64,000 nt of DNA from Moraxella catarrhalis (GCF_001656295.1 NZ_LXHE01000005.1:1-64000), one strand, 5' to 3'. Shown: positions 36,101 to 45,599, counted from the stretch's first letter. The notes: generated by a model from the letters alone, not told the origin. Numbers and translations are program-made.

Positions 36101-37400
36101 AGGGCCTTTCCCACATTCTGTGTAACTACCACTGGGTTAAAGATAAGGTTCAAATCTATCACCAGATTCAATCATAAAACGATTAAGAGCAGAAGTCCAG
36201 TTGCGAATTGGCATTGTCCATTTTTTAGACGCATTTTGGATAGCCAAGCAAATCACCTTTCTGACTGAATCATCAGAGGAAAAATACCTTGCGCCTATTC
36301 TCCGCTGAGCGTAGCACGCTGTTTAATGATTCAATGGCATTGGTGGTATAAATAGCTCTTCGAATGTCTTTGGGGTAGTTCAAGAATGCTGAAAGCCCCT
36401 GCCAATTTGCTTGCCATGATTTGACAATTTGCGGATATTTATCTGCCCATAGTTTATCAAACTGCTCAAGATTAGCCAGAGTCAAAGCTTCAGTGTCTGC
36501 GCCATAAATTGATTTTAAGTCACAGGCAATGGCTTTACGACCTTTATAGGGCACAAACTTCATTGAATAGCGAACCATGTACACTACGCACAATTAAACT
36601 TGCGTATTTCGATACACTGTTGTGATTGCCTCACTAAAGCCTTTTAATCCATCCACACAAGCGATTAGAATGACTTTTAGCCCACGATTTTGAAGTTCAA
36701 TCATGATACCAAGCCAAAACTTAGCGCCTTCATTTTCAGACAACCGCATACCCAGTATCTCTTTTTTACCTTGCAAATTAATGCCCAAGGCCAAGTAAAT
36801 TGCTTTATTGATAATACAACTGTCTTGACGGATTTTTACCACAATACAGTCCAAATAGACAATAGGATATACCGCATCCAGCGGTCGATTTTGCCAAGCA
36901 ATAATGTCTGTCATGACCGTGTCGGTGACAAGAGATATCACGCTGTCAGAAACTTGCACACCGTAGATATCTCGAATAGTATAGGAAATTTTTGCAGTAT
37001 ATTGGCCCTTGGCATAAAAATAAAGAATCTGTTCATCTATACCTGTAATTTGGGTTTGATTCTTTTTAACAAGTTATGGCTCAAAACTGCCCTGTCCCTT
37101 GGCGTATCAATTTGTATGCTGCCCAGTTCAATGCCTAAAGTCTTGCTCATTTTGCCATTGTGTTTGTTGCTCTGTTCTGACTTCTCGTGTTTATCATAGC
37201 CCAGATGCTCTCTCATCTCTATCTCTAGACTGTTGTTAATAAACCACTGAAGCATGAACTTATGTATGGCTTTAAAATCATCCATGCTGTTTAAGTGCCC
37301 AACCATTTGAGTGGCCAGTTCATTGAGTTTGTTATCGTGCATTGCTTAGTCTCCTGTTAGAAATATTATAAGCAGTTACACAGATTTGGGGAAAGGCTCG
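36101..37400 (-). mobile_element. IS256-family element
   Basis: Imperfect terminal inverted repeats are present: GGGCCTTTCCCACATTCTG then TGTAACT from 36102, and on the other end (reverse complement of 37374-37400) GAGCCTTTCCCCAAATCTG then TGTAACT. They enclose a broken transposase. It lies between the restriction-like operon and the catabolic operon, next to copy 3 of the dispersed repeat. Confidence 0.8.
36137..37342 (-). pseudogene. IS256 transposase, broken
   Basis: The start MHDNKLNELATQMVGHLNSM and the segment MREHLGYDKHEKSEQSNKHN are typical of the IS256 N-terminus. The frame stops after KRIKPKLQV and resumes DEQILYFYAKGQYTAKISY, with VYPIVYLDCIVVKIR holding the first catalytic Asp. 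It stops again at YRNTQV and resumes to AIYTTNAIESLNSVLR, the family signature. The C-terminus (WTSALNRFMIESGDRFEPYL) is in yet another frame. At least three lesions make it inactive. Confidence 0.85.
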
Positions 37401-37456
37401 AAAACCTATGGACAGCAAATCAACAAAACCGTGAATAATCAGTTAAATTCACAAAT

Positions 37457-37513
37457 AAAAGCAGCCAAGTGGCTGCTTTTTAGCGGTGGTTTTTTACAGG
37501 TGCTACATAATGG
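37457..37513 (+). repeat. Dispersed terminator-linked repeat, copy 3
   Basis: AAAAGCAGCC/GGCTGCTTTTT forms a terminator-type hairpin, followed by CGGTGGTTTTTTACAG and GTGCTACATAATGGCG. It matches copies at 10242-10310 and 24010-24068. The gene at 37524 ends 11 nt beyond on the other strand. Confidence 0.65.
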
Positions 37514-37523
37514 CGTAAATTAA

Positions 37524-38816
37524 TCATAATAATGCATCTGCAATAACTACTGAACCTAAATAGGTTCCTGTGAATGTCAATAATGCAATCATTATGATTT
37601 TGATGCCAGATTGTTTAAACAAGCTTATTTCAGACTTGGAGATCGCCATACCCGCATATGCTAGAGCTGGTGTTATTAAAGGCAATAGACCAAGTTTGTC
37701 TGTTTCTGCTATTACATAGTCAGCCATTGGCATAAATGGTAATGCGATAAAGATTGCCACAATTGAAATCCATGCGATATTTGGCACACCGATAGGAACT
37801 ATCTTTTTAACAAAGATACCGATCAAGCAGCAAACAAATAGAATAGCCATACCTGGCAATGCCTCAATTGGAGACGTTTTTGTACCAACCCAATTGACGA
37901 TTAGTAATAACGTGCAGATAAAAACAAGACCTGTAATTAATTGTGCTAATGAAATAGAAACTTCGTCATTATCTGCGGTACCAATTTCCTCAGTTGCAAA
38001 AGAGGCTGACTGAGTCTTTCTCAATTTTGACGATACATTAAATAACCATTCTGCAAATGGCAGCGCTATAAAGATTGAAACAAACAATCCGGTTGCATAA
38101 GTTAGTAGGTTGCTTGAGGCTGCAAATGCAACAATATCCTCTTTATGCTCTGGAAGAATCTCAGAAAGTGCTGCAGAACATGCACCCATCATACTTCCAG
38201 AACCAACACCGCAAGCCATAGCTAAGGCGCGAACATCAAACAAATTCCAAGAAGCAACCACACCTGCCATAATTGAAAAATAAATTGCTCCAAACAGTGT
38301 TCCCATTACATAAACACCCATGACACCAATACCTTCTGGTGTTTTTAATCCAAATCTGTCAGCAATCAAGGCAATATTCGGCTCCCGTGCAATCGAGTGT
38401 GTGGCACCAATTGATTCACGCCCCATGCCAAAAACCAAAACAGCAATTGGCATTGCAAACAAAACTGTTGCCACATTACCAATTTCCTGGAGAATCAGAG
38501 CGGGACCAGCTGCAATAATCTCGTTAATCTTAGGTCCGATACCGACTGCGAATTTGGCTATAAATGGCATAAGGCATATCAAAATCCATTGACCTGCAAC
38601 CAAATTACCATTTTTTCCAACCAACCGACCTAATGTTGAGTTAATGTTTGGATTAAAAAATACTGAAAATACAAAAGCGTACAACAGTGGCAGCAAAATC
38701 ATTGTACCAATACCGATATCAAATTTAGCAATCCCAATCCATTCTGCAATACAGGCTAGCACCAAAGCTAGAGCGTGTAAGCGCCAGTTAAAAAATATCG
38801 AATTTGAAATTTTCAT
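37524..38816 (-). CDS. DUF3100-type membrane transporter
   Basis: The 430-residue protein has about 11 membrane spans and a Gly/Ser-rich conserved loop ACGVGSGSMMGACSAALSEI (about residues 200-219), as in the DUF3100 family of presumed transporters. These genes usually sit beside M20 amidohydrolases, as here, which suggests uptake of an amide-linked substrate or export of a product. It is the last gene of a four-gene minus-strand operon, 24 nt after the amidohydrolase. The substrate is unknown. Confidence 0.75.
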   Translation of the reverse strand: MKISNSIFFNWRLHALALVLACIAEWIGIAKFDIGIGTMILLPLLYAFVFSVFFNPNINSTLGRLVGKNGNLVAGQWILICLMPFIAKFAVGIGPKINEIIAAGPALILQEIGNVATVLFAMPIAVLVFGMGRESIGATHSIAREPNIALIADRFGLKTPEGIGVMGVYVMGTLFGAIYFSIMAGVVASWNLFDVRALAMACGVGSGSMMGACSAALSEILPEHKEDIVAFAASSNLLTYATGLFVSIFIALPFAEWLFNVSSKLRKTQSASFATEEIGTADNDEVSISLAQLITGLVFICTLLLIVNWVGTKTSPIEALPGMAILFVCCLIGIFVKKIVPIGVPNIAWISIVAIFIALPFMPMADYVIAETDKLGLLPLITPALAYAGMAISKSEISLFKQSGIKIIMIALLTFTGTYLGSVVIADALL

Positions 38817-38839
38817 ATTTACGTCCTTTAAGTTGTTAT

Positions 38840-40012
38840 TTATAACTTTAGCCTACCCTCAGCCAAGCTAATCCATAACTTAATTCCGATAGGTAGCGCA
38901 TTATCATTAAAATCATAATATGGGTTGTGTAATGCCGTTGAAGGTTTATCGACTTCATCAACGCCAAGCCAAATATAAGCACCTTTCTTATTATTCAGCA
39001 TAAATGAAAAATCTTCAGAAGCCATAGTTGGTAAAACATCTGAAAAAACTTTATCTTCCCCAAATGCTAATTTAGCAAGATGTCTTGCCTCGTTGGCGCA
39101 ATCTGGGTCATTAATGGTTGCAGGATAGCAATCTTGATAATCCAAGACGCCCTTTACACCAGTTGTATGTTCAAGAGATTCTACATTTGCGATTAGTTGC
39201 TGCTTGAGGAGTAGCCGCACATCTTCATTAAAAGCCCTAATAGTTCCTTTTAATCTAGCCACCTCTGGAATAATGTTATAAGTGTCTCCACTCTCAAATT
39301 GTGTAATGCTTAACACTCCCGAGTCTAGTGGTGAGATCTGTCGAGCAACAATAGATTGTAGTTGATTTACTAACATTGCACCTGCCACAATTGGATCTTT
39401 GCCTTGATGAGGCATAGCTGCGTGCGAGCCCACACCTTGCAGCCGAATGTCGAAAATATCAAACGATGCCATCATTGAGCCATCATTAATACAAATATCC
39501 CCAAGCGGTCTACCAGGCCAATTATGTAATCCGTATATCTCATCAATGGTAAAGTTTTCAAACAATCCGGCCTCTACCATTGCTTTCCCACCCCCTTTGT
39601 TTTCTTCAGCAGGTTGAAAAATAAAATAAATCGTGCCATCAAACTGGCCATATTCAGAAAGGTATTTTGCAGCGCCAAGCAGAATTGCCGTATGGCCATC
39701 GTGACCACAGGCATGCATCTTGCCATTATTGATCGAACAATACCTTAAATCATTTAGCTCCTGCATTGGTAATGCATCCATGTCTGCACGGATTGCAATA
39801 CTTTTATTTGAATTGCCTTTTTTCAACACGCCAACCACACCTGTGTTGGCAATATTTTCATATACTTTAACATTACACTTTGTTAATATATCCGCAACCA
39901 TCTTTGCTGTATTAAATTCTTCAAATCCAAGCTCAGGATTGGCATGTAAATACTGTCGCCATTCACGAACTTCCTTTAAAAAATTTTCAGACAACATCTC
40001 ATATGACTTCAT
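38840..40012 (-). CDS. M20 family amidohydrolase (hippurate/N-acyl-amino-acid type)
   Basis: The 390-residue zinc enzyme has HACGHDGHTA (about residues 101-110), catalytic FQPAEE (about 133-138), the dimerisation-domain segment GSHAAMPHQG, and a terminal ASEDFSFML. The sequence is typical of amidohydrolases that cleave N-acyl amino acids, hippurate or indole-acetyl amino acids to acid plus amine. No signal peptide, so cytosolic. It lies 11 nt after the aldehyde dehydrogenase gene. The exact substrate cannot be read from sequence. Confidence 0.85.
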   Translation of the reverse strand: MKSYEMLSENFLKEVREWRQYLHANPELGFEEFNTAKMVADILTKCNVKVYENIANTGVVGVLKKGNSNKSIAIRADMDALPMQELNDLRYCSINNGKMHACGHDGHTAILLGAAKYLSEYGQFDGTIYFIFQPAEENKGGGKAMVEAGLFENFTIDEIYGLHNWPGRPLGDICINDGSMMASFDIFDIRLQGVGSHAAMPHQGKDPIVAGAMLVNQLQSIVARQISPLDSGVLSITQFESGDTYNIIPEVARLKGTIRAFNEDVRLLLKQQLIANVESLEHTTGVKGVLDYQDCYPATINDPDCANEARHLAKLAFGEDKVFSDVLPTMASEDFSFMLNNKKGAYIWLGVDEVDKPSTALHNPYYDFNDNALPIGIKLWISLAEGRLKL

Positions 40013-40023
40013 AATTACTCCTT

Positions 40024-41541
40024 TTATACCTCTTGCGCACCGTATCCAAAATTTACCAAAGGTGTAAGGGCTGTTTCAACCCACACGCTCTTAATTTGGC
40101 TATACTCATGTAAGGCTGCCAATCCCGATGACCTGCCGTAGCCACTATCTTTATAGCCACCAAATGGTGAACTTACATGAATATTTTTATAATTATTAAT
40201 CCACACAGTACCTGCTTTAATGTTTTTTGCCATACGATGCGCTCGCGCCACATCATTTGTCCAGACAGCTCCGGCTAAGCCAAATTGACTATCATTAGCG
40301 ATCCTAATTGCCTCTTCTTCGTCTTTAAAAGGTATAGCAACCACAACCGGTCCAAATATTTCTTGTTGAGCACAATCTAAAGTGTTATTACCAATAAGAA
40401 TTGTTGGATTAACATAATATCCGTCAGTTTTAGGTATTGAAATGGTATTTCCTGCAGCAATGGATGCTCCTTGTTTTTGTGCATTTTCTAAAGCGCTACA
40501 AACGTATTCAAATTGCTTTTTATTATTGATTGGTGAAATATGAGTGGTTTCTTCAGTAGGATTGCCAACAACAAACTTATTTGTACTTTTAGCTAAATCA
40601 TTAACAAACTGATCAAAAATATCTAATTGGATTAGCAATCGCGAGCCTGCTACACAGCTTTGGCCTGCATTCGCAAAAATGGCATTTTGTGCGCCACGAA
40701 GAGCCTTATCATAATCAGCATCTGAAAAAACAATATTTGCAGATTTACCACCCAATTCAAGTACACAAGGGATTCCTCTTTTGGCAGCATGAACAGCAAT
40801 ATTCTTACCTGTTGATACAGAACCCACAAAAACAACTTTTTGAATATTTGCATCATTGATGAGTTTCTGACCTATAGTATGCCCATACCCAGCAACCACA
40901 TTAATTAGGCCTTTCGGGATACCAACCTGCTCAGCCAGATAAGCTATCAATAATGAGGTTATAGGGGTAATCTCAGATGGTTTTAAAACCACAGCATTAC
41001 CCGCTGTAATTGCAGGAGCTATCTGCCAACCACAAGTAAATATCGGTGCATTCCATGGTGTGATTTGTAAAACTACGCCCAAAGGCTCATAAGTCGTATA
41101 GTTTAAGTGGCCAGTTGGTACAGTAATGGTTTTTCCATGAATCTTGTCTGCCCAACCTGCATAGTAAAAAAACATCTCGGCTACTTTCGCTACCTCACCT
41201 CGCGCATCACGAATTGGCTTGTTGGCAGTCCAAGACTCAATCTGCGCCAAAATTTCCTGATTTTCGGTGATTATTTCTCCTAGTTGATAGATAAATTGTC
41301 CACGTCTCGCTGCGGTCATGCTTAACCATTGCTGCTGTGCAGTCGATGTGCAATAATTTAGTTGATTGATGATATTCTCGTCGGCATCCTGATAATAAAA
41401 TAAGTCAGAATCATCATGGGCAAATTTAACATTGATTTTATCGCCAGTACCAAAGACCCACTTCCCACCCACATAACTTGCAACACCTTTAAACTCTGGG
41501 CAAATTTTTTTAATGAACTGATCAACCAATTTATTCATCAT
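40024..41541 (-). CDS. NAD-dependent aldehyde dehydrogenase
   Basis: The 505-residue protein has VLELGGKSANIVFSDAD with the general-base Glu (about residue 258) and NAGQSCVAGSRLL with the nucleophilic Cys (about 291-297). The cofactor region TPWNAPIF and the C-terminal GTVWINNYKNIHVSSPFGGY are also present, as in betaine/semialdehyde dehydrogenases. It oxidises an aldehyde to a carboxylic acid with NAD(P)+. It sits between a hydroxyacid dehydrogenase and an amidohydrolase, so a catabolic route through an aldehyde is likely. Confidence 0.88.
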   Translation of the reverse strand: MMNKLVDQFIKKICPEFKGVASYVGGKWVFGTGDKINVKFAHDDSDLFYYQDADENIINQLNYCTSTAQQQWLSMTAARRGQFIYQLGEIITENQEILAQIESWTANKPIRDARGEVAKVAEMFFYYAGWADKIHGKTITVPTGHLNYTTYEPLGVVLQITPWNAPIFTCGWQIAPAITAGNAVVLKPSEITPITSLLIAYLAEQVGIPKGLINVVAGYGHTIGQKLINDANIQKVVFVGSVSTGKNIAVHAAKRGIPCVLELGGKSANIVFSDADYDKALRGAQNAIFANAGQSCVAGSRLLIQLDIFDQFVNDLAKSTNKFVVGNPTEETTHISPINNKKQFEYVCSALENAQKQGASIAAGNTISIPKTDGYYVNPTILIGNNTLDCAQQEIFGPVVVAIPFKDEEEAIRIANDSQFGLAGAVWTNDVARAHRMAKNIKAGTVWINNYKNIHVSSPFGGYKDSGYGRSSGLAALHEYSQIKSVWVETALTPLVNFGYGAQEV

Positions 41542-41555
41542 ACAACATCCTTTAT

Positions 41556-42422
41556 TTAAGATTTTTTAAATAATTTTTCATCTACTAGTTGCACTATTGC
41601 ATTAAAATCTATCTCGTCTACCAAGTTGTGGCTATCATGCCAAAAATTTACAACTTGTTGCGATAATAAAAGATCATCAGGCAATAAATTTTGGGCTAGT
41701 GCTACATCTTTTCTCATCAAACCCATGGTAAATCCAGAATCATAAGTTTGATTCAAAATCCATTTTTTAAAATTAACTTCACTAACCGCACTACGGCCAG
41801 AACCTTGATTAATACCTCCTAAGAAAGCCTGTGGATCAACTCCCAAGCGCGTCGCCATAGACATTGCCTCAGCAACCAATAAGAGATTTGCAGCTACAAG
41901 TAAATTATTACCGAGTTTAGTAATATTACCTGCACCAACCTGACCAACTCTAAGATGATTTGCGCTCATTTTATTTAAAATTGGCGTAATCCCATCATAT
42001 ACTGCTTCACTTGACCCAACAACCATGCTCATTGTGCCTGATGCAGCCCCCAAAGGACCTCCTGATACGGGGGCATCCACGAAAGTCATTTCTATATCAC
42101 AGAAAACTTGTGCGATTTGACGACTCGTCTCTGGGATTGAAGTACTAGTATCAATCACTATCAGTCCTTTTTTAGGGTAAGCAATGATCCCTTCCTCACC
42201 CAAGCAAGTTTCTAGAACATGTTCTGCTTTTGGTAGTGATAAAATCAATATTTCAGATTGTTTAATGAGATCTTTTAGGCTGTTGCAAAGCCTAATATTC
42301 TGCTGCCTTGCTCTTTTTTGACTGGATGCACAGATATCATAACCTAATACAGATTCGTCTTTTTGCTGAAGGTTTATCGCCATAGACAGGCCCATATTCC
42401 CTAAACCTATAACACCAATCAT
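41556..42422 (-). CDS. 3-hydroxyisobutyrate dehydrogenase-family oxidoreductase
   Basis: The 288-residue protein has the Rossmann loop IGVIGLGNMGLSMAINL at the N-terminus, the substrate motif FVDAPVSGGPLGAASGTMS (about residues 114-132) and the catalytic Lys in AGNITKLGNNLL (about 162-173). Family members oxidise short beta-hydroxyacids to semialdehydes with NAD(P)+. It is first in the operon, divergent from the LysR gene. Its product semialdehyde could feed the downstream aldehyde dehydrogenase. Confidence 0.85.
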   Translation of the reverse strand: MIGVIGLGNMGLSMAINLQQKDESVLGYDICASSQKRARQQNIRLCNSLKDLIKQSEILILSLPKAEHVLETCLGEEGIIAYPKKGLIVIDTSTSIPETSRQIAQVFCDIEMTFVDAPVSGGPLGAASGTMSMVVGSSEAVYDGITPILNKMSANHLRVGQVGAGNITKLGNNLLVAANLLLVAEAMSMATRLGVDPQAFLGGINQGSGRSAVSEVNFKKWILNQTYDSGFTMGLMRKDVALAQNLLPDDLLLSQQVVNFWHDSHNLVDEIDFNAIVQLVDEKLFKKS

Positions 42423-42532
42423 TGCAATTCTCCTTATTGCTTCATTGTTAACAACTATTGAAAGATAGTATAAAAACGGTTAATATAAACCTCAAGTTCA
42501 CAAGATAAATAAATTGTTGCCTTTTTAGCAAC

Positions 42533-43444
42533 ATGTTTAAGATGACTCTTATGAAAAATGTAATAGACAAGCGAATGTACTATTTTTATCAGACTGTGCA
42601 GCTAGGCGGTATTCGTGTTGCAGCAGACGCTTTGAATATTGCGCCTTCGGCTATAAGCAGGCAGATAGCAAACCTGGAAAAAGAACTTGGTATAGTGCTT
42701 TTAGAACGTGGTATGCGTGGTGCAAGACCAACTGAAGCTGGATATTATGTCTTGGATTGCTTCCGACACGTGCTAGAACAAGCTGAAGTCTTAGAAAGTC
42801 GAATTGGCGCACTAAAAGGTATGAATGCCGGCACTATAACAGTCAGCACAGGGGCCGGTTATGTTAAAGCGCTATCTTTATTAATTACCAAGTTTTCTGC
42901 CAGACACCCTCAGATTACCATTCGCATCAATATTAATAGCAGTAACGAAATTATTCGTAAAGTACTAGAGGGAGAGTCCAACTTTGGTATATTATATAAT
43001 GCTATTAGACACCCTAAACTCAAATCACATTATCGAGCACAGCATCCATTGCATGTATTTATGGCAAAAAATCATGCATTATCCCAAAATAGCAGTGTTA
43101 GCATCAAACAGCTGACTAATGAAAGGTTGGCAATGACTGATATCACTCATGGAATCCGCCAATTAATCGAGAATGCTGAGCGCGAACACGGGCTATCTTT
43201 AAGTCCCACTCTGCTTTGTAATGATATGAATTTATTAAAAGATTATGCGCTATTTGGTGGTGTCACGTTTTTACCAAGATTCATGTTACAACCCTCAGAA
43301 GTTGAACTTATTACCACTAAGCCTTTGTCAGAACCAATATTTTTAAACCCTGAGTCACAAATTATCTCTCGACGAGGTGCAATATTATCGCCTGCAAGTC
43401 AAGCCTTGTTAATTGAACTTGCAATCATGCTAAAGAATCTTTAA
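42533..43444 (+). CDS. LysR-type transcriptional regulator
   Basis: The 303-residue protein has a winged helix-turn-helix near the N-terminus (AADALNIAPSAISRQIANLE, about residues 31-50) followed by the linker helix and a substrate-binding domain of periplasmic-protein type. It could start at 42533 or at the Met at 42551. It is transcribed away from the dehydrogenase operon, with 110 bp between, which is the usual arrangement for a LysR regulator of its neighbour. The inducer is presumably an intermediate of the pathway. Confidence 0.85.
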   Translation: MFKMTLMKNVIDKRMYYFYQTVQLGGIRVAADALNIAPSAISRQIANLEKELGIVLLERGMRGARPTEAGYYVLDCFRHVLEQAEVLESRIGALKGMNAGTITVSTGAGYVKALSLLITKFSARHPQITIRININSSNEIIRKVLEGESNFGILYNAIRHPKLKSHYRAQHPLHVFMAKNHALSQNSSVSIKQLTNERLAMTDITHGIRQLIENAEREHGLSLSPTLLCNDMNLLKDYALFGGVTFLPRFMLQPSEVELITTKPLSEPIFLNPESQIISRRGAILSPASQALLIELAIMLKNL

Positions 43445-43479
43445 TTGATTATTATTATAAAAATCCAAGAGACATCTTC

Positions 43480-43625
43480 ACCAATAATTCTATTTGCCGC
43501 CATTGCTTTTGGGTGACTCGCTTCTGATTTCTCGTCCGTTCTGGTCAAAGCTTTGGTTACCGTGAGCTGCAAATCAATCTCATTTTGTACTCTCCGTCAA
43601 TGGAGATCTTATCTAGAATTAAAGT
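43480..43625 (-). pseudogene. Pretoxin/toxin fragment
   Basis: Minus-strand sequence EIDLQLTVTKALTRTDEKSE matches the FhaB-type segment REIDVQVSVTKDFG found near 7950, and the next HPKAMAANRIIGED matches YPKAMGANGIIGEK at 44229-44400. Stops and frameshifts leave no usable frame. It is the far end of the second cassette cluster. Confidence 0.5.
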
Positions 43626-43657
43626 GTAGTACTTCATAAATTAATCTAAATTAGAGG

Positions 43658-43912
43658 CTAACCCATACTAAAATAAGAATGGCAATAAACCAAGAAACCC
43701 ATTTTTACTATCAACAAGATAACCAAAAAAACACTAAATGGTAAATCTTTATTTTTTATAAAAGCAGAAAATATTAAGAATAATACAATTGAACATACAA
43801 CATAAATTGCCAACAATAAGGGATTTCCCAAATGCTGAGCTAAGCAAAAAGCAAAAATATATATAAAAACATCTAAAAAAAATAAAGAAGTATATTTATC
43901 TGCAGTATCCAT
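43658..43912 (-). CDS. Small membrane protein, putative immunity protein
   Basis: The 84-residue protein has three hydrophobic spans (FLDVFIYIFAFCLA; LLLAIYVVCSIVLFLIFSAF; FLVILLIVKMGFLVY). It starts 4 nt after the stop of a FGNGxGD-group toxin tail, so it takes the cdiI position. No family is recognised. Confidence 0.5.
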   Translation of the reverse strand: MDTADKYTSLFFLDVFIYIFAFCLAQHLGNPLLLAIYVVCSIVLFLIFSAFIKNKDLPFSVFLVILLIVKMGFLVYCHSYFSMG

Positions 43913-43915
43913 ATT

Positions 43916-44104
43916 TTATCTTTTTTTCTTATCAACTTCATTAAATTTTCTTATCGCATCTTCTCTACTTGTATCAATGATGAGCCTATTTGTATGATCC
44001 GAATATCTACTATTATTTGATAGTTTACCAAAACCTGCACCAGATATGTCGCTATGACGAGAATGATAAGTTGTCTTATTCCCATTTCCGTTGCCAAAAT
44101 CTGG
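43916..44104 (-). pseudogene. CDI toxin tail fragment (FGNGxGD group)
   Basis: The frame PDFGNGNGNKTTYHSRHSDI runs to FNEVDKKKR and stop. At its upstream edge the codon is TAG where the relative at 5125-5302 has TGG (TGGCCAGATTTTGGC), so either a nonsense change or the fusion point lies there. It matches that relative along its length. Confidence 0.55.
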
Positions 44105-44137
44105 CTAAATAGATAAGCGTTCTTTACAGAATAAAAT

Positions 44138-44236
44138 CTATAAATTACTATGCAATAATCCTATAATAGCTAACATATAAAAACAAAACCAAATAAAAGC
44201 ACCAACAGCAAGGATAATAAAAAAGCACCTAATCAT
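44138..44236 (-). CDS. Tiny membrane peptide, putative immunity peptide
   Basis: The 32-residue frame MIRCFFIILAVGAFIWFCFY ends LLHSNL. The ATG overlaps the toxin tail stop (GAT GAT TAG; ATG ATT AGG). A close relative is cut by IS630 at 1102-1162. It is one hydrophobic helix. Two separate occurrences with the same overlap support a real gene. Confidence 0.5.
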   Translation of the reverse strand: MIRCFFIILAVGAFIWFCFYMLAIIGLLHSNL

Positions 44237-44400
44237 CTTTTTTACATAAATCATAATTACTCTCACAAATTTTCTGGGATTCATTAAATTTTCTTTCAGC
44301 TTGCCTTATTTTTTCACCAATAATTCCATTTGCCCCCATTGCTTTTGGATAACTTGTTTTTGATGGAAGTCTACCAAAGATCATTTTTGAATGATCTATA
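44229..44400 (-). pseudogene. CDI toxin tail fragment
   Basis: The frame NRVFGIHANIDHSKMIFGRL continues YPKAMGANGIIGEKIRQAER and ends CESNYDLCKKDD. Its upstream part is missing and abuts the tiny gene at 44431. The tail matches the fragment at 1155-1208. Confidence 0.5.
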
Positions 44401-44430
44401 TTAGCATGAATGCCAAAAACTCTATTTCAT

Positions 44431-44523
44431 TTAAAGATACAAAGCAAGAGCAATAATCATACGCATTATAAAAACATAAATTATTGGTGCAAAAAACATA
44501 AGTATTAGTAGTGCAAATATCAT
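44431..44523 (-). CDS. Tiny membrane peptide, putative immunity peptide
   Basis: The 30-residue frame MIFALLILMFFAPIIYVFIM ends LALYL. It starts 10 nt after the stop of the toxin cassette at 44534-44995. It is almost wholly hydrophobic. The ribosome site is weak, and the call rests on position and on similar peptides after related toxins. Confidence 0.4.
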   Translation of the reverse strand: MIFALLILMFFAPIIYVFIMRMIIALALYL

Positions 44524-44533
44524 AAAAATTATC

Positions 44534-44995
44534 TTATTTTTTCTTTTTTTCAATTTTACACTCCTCAGAATTATTTTCACAAATTACTTGTGATTTATTA
44601 AATTGATTAATGGCTAGGGTACTTTGATGGTCTTTCAATTTTCCCATATACGTACCTGATACACCAATATTAATCCCCTTAATAGTTGCTGGAACACCCC
44701 TTCTATTGTCTAAACTAGTTCTATCGCCCAACCCGCTTCCAAAATCAATATAAGGATCTACATCATATTTAATATGCTTCCATCCATCCTGTCTTGGTCC
44801 ATAATAATTATAAGTTCCTGCATTGGTTGGATCTCTTACAATTCTAGTGTAGTCATCATCACTTAAAATACCGTCTTTTGTGTCAATAATAATTTCCATT
44901 TGTCCATTATTATGAACAAACTTTTTATACCTATAATTACTGATTTGGGTGGCTTCTTTGGTGGTTAAACTTGGGTTATTAAGCTCTTGAGACAC
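44534..44995 (-). CDS. Orphan CDI toxin C-terminus (FGNGxGD group)
   Basis: The 153-residue frame has the core YRYKKFVHNNGQMEIIIDTK and DYTRIVRDPTNAGTYNYYGP, then YDVDPYIDFGSGLGDRTS, and ends with a Lys run after NNSEECKIE. About 130 bp of the core (44812-44940) is nearly identical to 5672-5800, and the last 70 residues differ. Upstream sequence (to 45070) matches the pretoxin stretch ITSALYAPNSNGIIG of the cassette at 1444 but in broken frame. It is therefore a chimera of two pretoxin classes. The toxin activity is unknown. Confidence 0.65.
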   Translation of the reverse strand: MSQELNNPSLTTKEATQISNYRYKKFVHNNGQMEIIIDTKDGILSDDDYTRIVRDPTNAGTYNYYGPRQDGWKHIKYDVDPYIDFGSGLGDRTSLDNRRGVPATIKGINIGVSGTYMGKLKDHQSTLAINQFNKSQVICENNSEECKIEKKKK

Positions 44996-45088
44996 CCCCT
45001 ATGATACCATTTGAGTTAGGAGCGTACAAGGCGGAGGTGATGCCATCGAAGAGTCTTGGGTTTTATTTAGTCTTCAATAATATCTATA

Positions 45089-45343
45089 TCAAAAACAGGT
45101 TTTATGCCCTTTTTTCTTTCTTTCTCTCATCTTATCTACTACATGTTGGTTAAGAACAAAACATCGATAAAAAGCGTGAAACATACATAAAAACATTACA
45201 CAAAAAACTACTTTATATAGAAACATAAATTTAGAATATGCCAGTACAAAAAGAATAAAAAATAAAACAAAACAGATAAGTAAGCTGATATGAAAATTTT
45301 TCAACTTAGTTTTGTTTTTATAATAGCTATCATTGATTGACAC
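45089..45343 (-). CDS. Small membrane protein, putative immunity protein
   Basis: The 84-residue protein has two or three spans (SLLICFVLFFILFVLAYS; VVFCVMFLCMFHAFY) and a basic C-terminus. Its start overlaps the end of the membrane gene at 45301. No family is recognised. It is probably a second immunity gene of the cassette whose toxin tail lies at 45600-45770. Confidence 0.45.
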   Translation of the reverse strand: MSINDSYYKNKTKLKNFHISLLICFVLFFILFVLAYSKFMFLYKVVFCVMFLCMFHAFYRCFVLNQHVVDKMRERKKKGHKTCF

Positions 45344-45590
45344 AAGTCTCCCCTGATTTCATGTATAACAACCTTTACATTATTTTTCTTAAAAATATTT
45401 TTAAAAAATTTAATATTTGAATCAAGAACAAAACCACCGATACATAAAGATAGAAATATTGTAGAAAGAGCAAGAATGGTGAATATAATATTATGGATGT
45501 AGATATTGATGTCTACAAAAAACCCCAAAACTCATGTAATTACACCAAATAGCCAAACTATGATAAACATATAGATAATTTTCTTATTAA
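45301..45590 (-). pseudogene. Membrane immunity-like gene with nonsense codon
   Basis: The frame from about 45590 (KKIIYMFIIVWLFGVIT) meets a TGA and continues in the same frame VLGFFVDINIYIHNIIFTIL to RGDLCQSMIAIIKTKLS at 45301. It is likely a two-span protein interrupted by one base change. It follows the toxin tail at 45600 directly. Confidence 0.45.
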
Positions 45591-45599
45591 TTTGTACCT

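Noticed and set aside
36690-37199. 169-residue plus-strand gene
   Set aside because: It lies opposite the IS256 transposase and matches no family.
44100-44530. Larger gene spanning the tiny frames
   Set aside because: Stops in all minus-strand frames leave only the toxin tail and two short hydrophobic frames.
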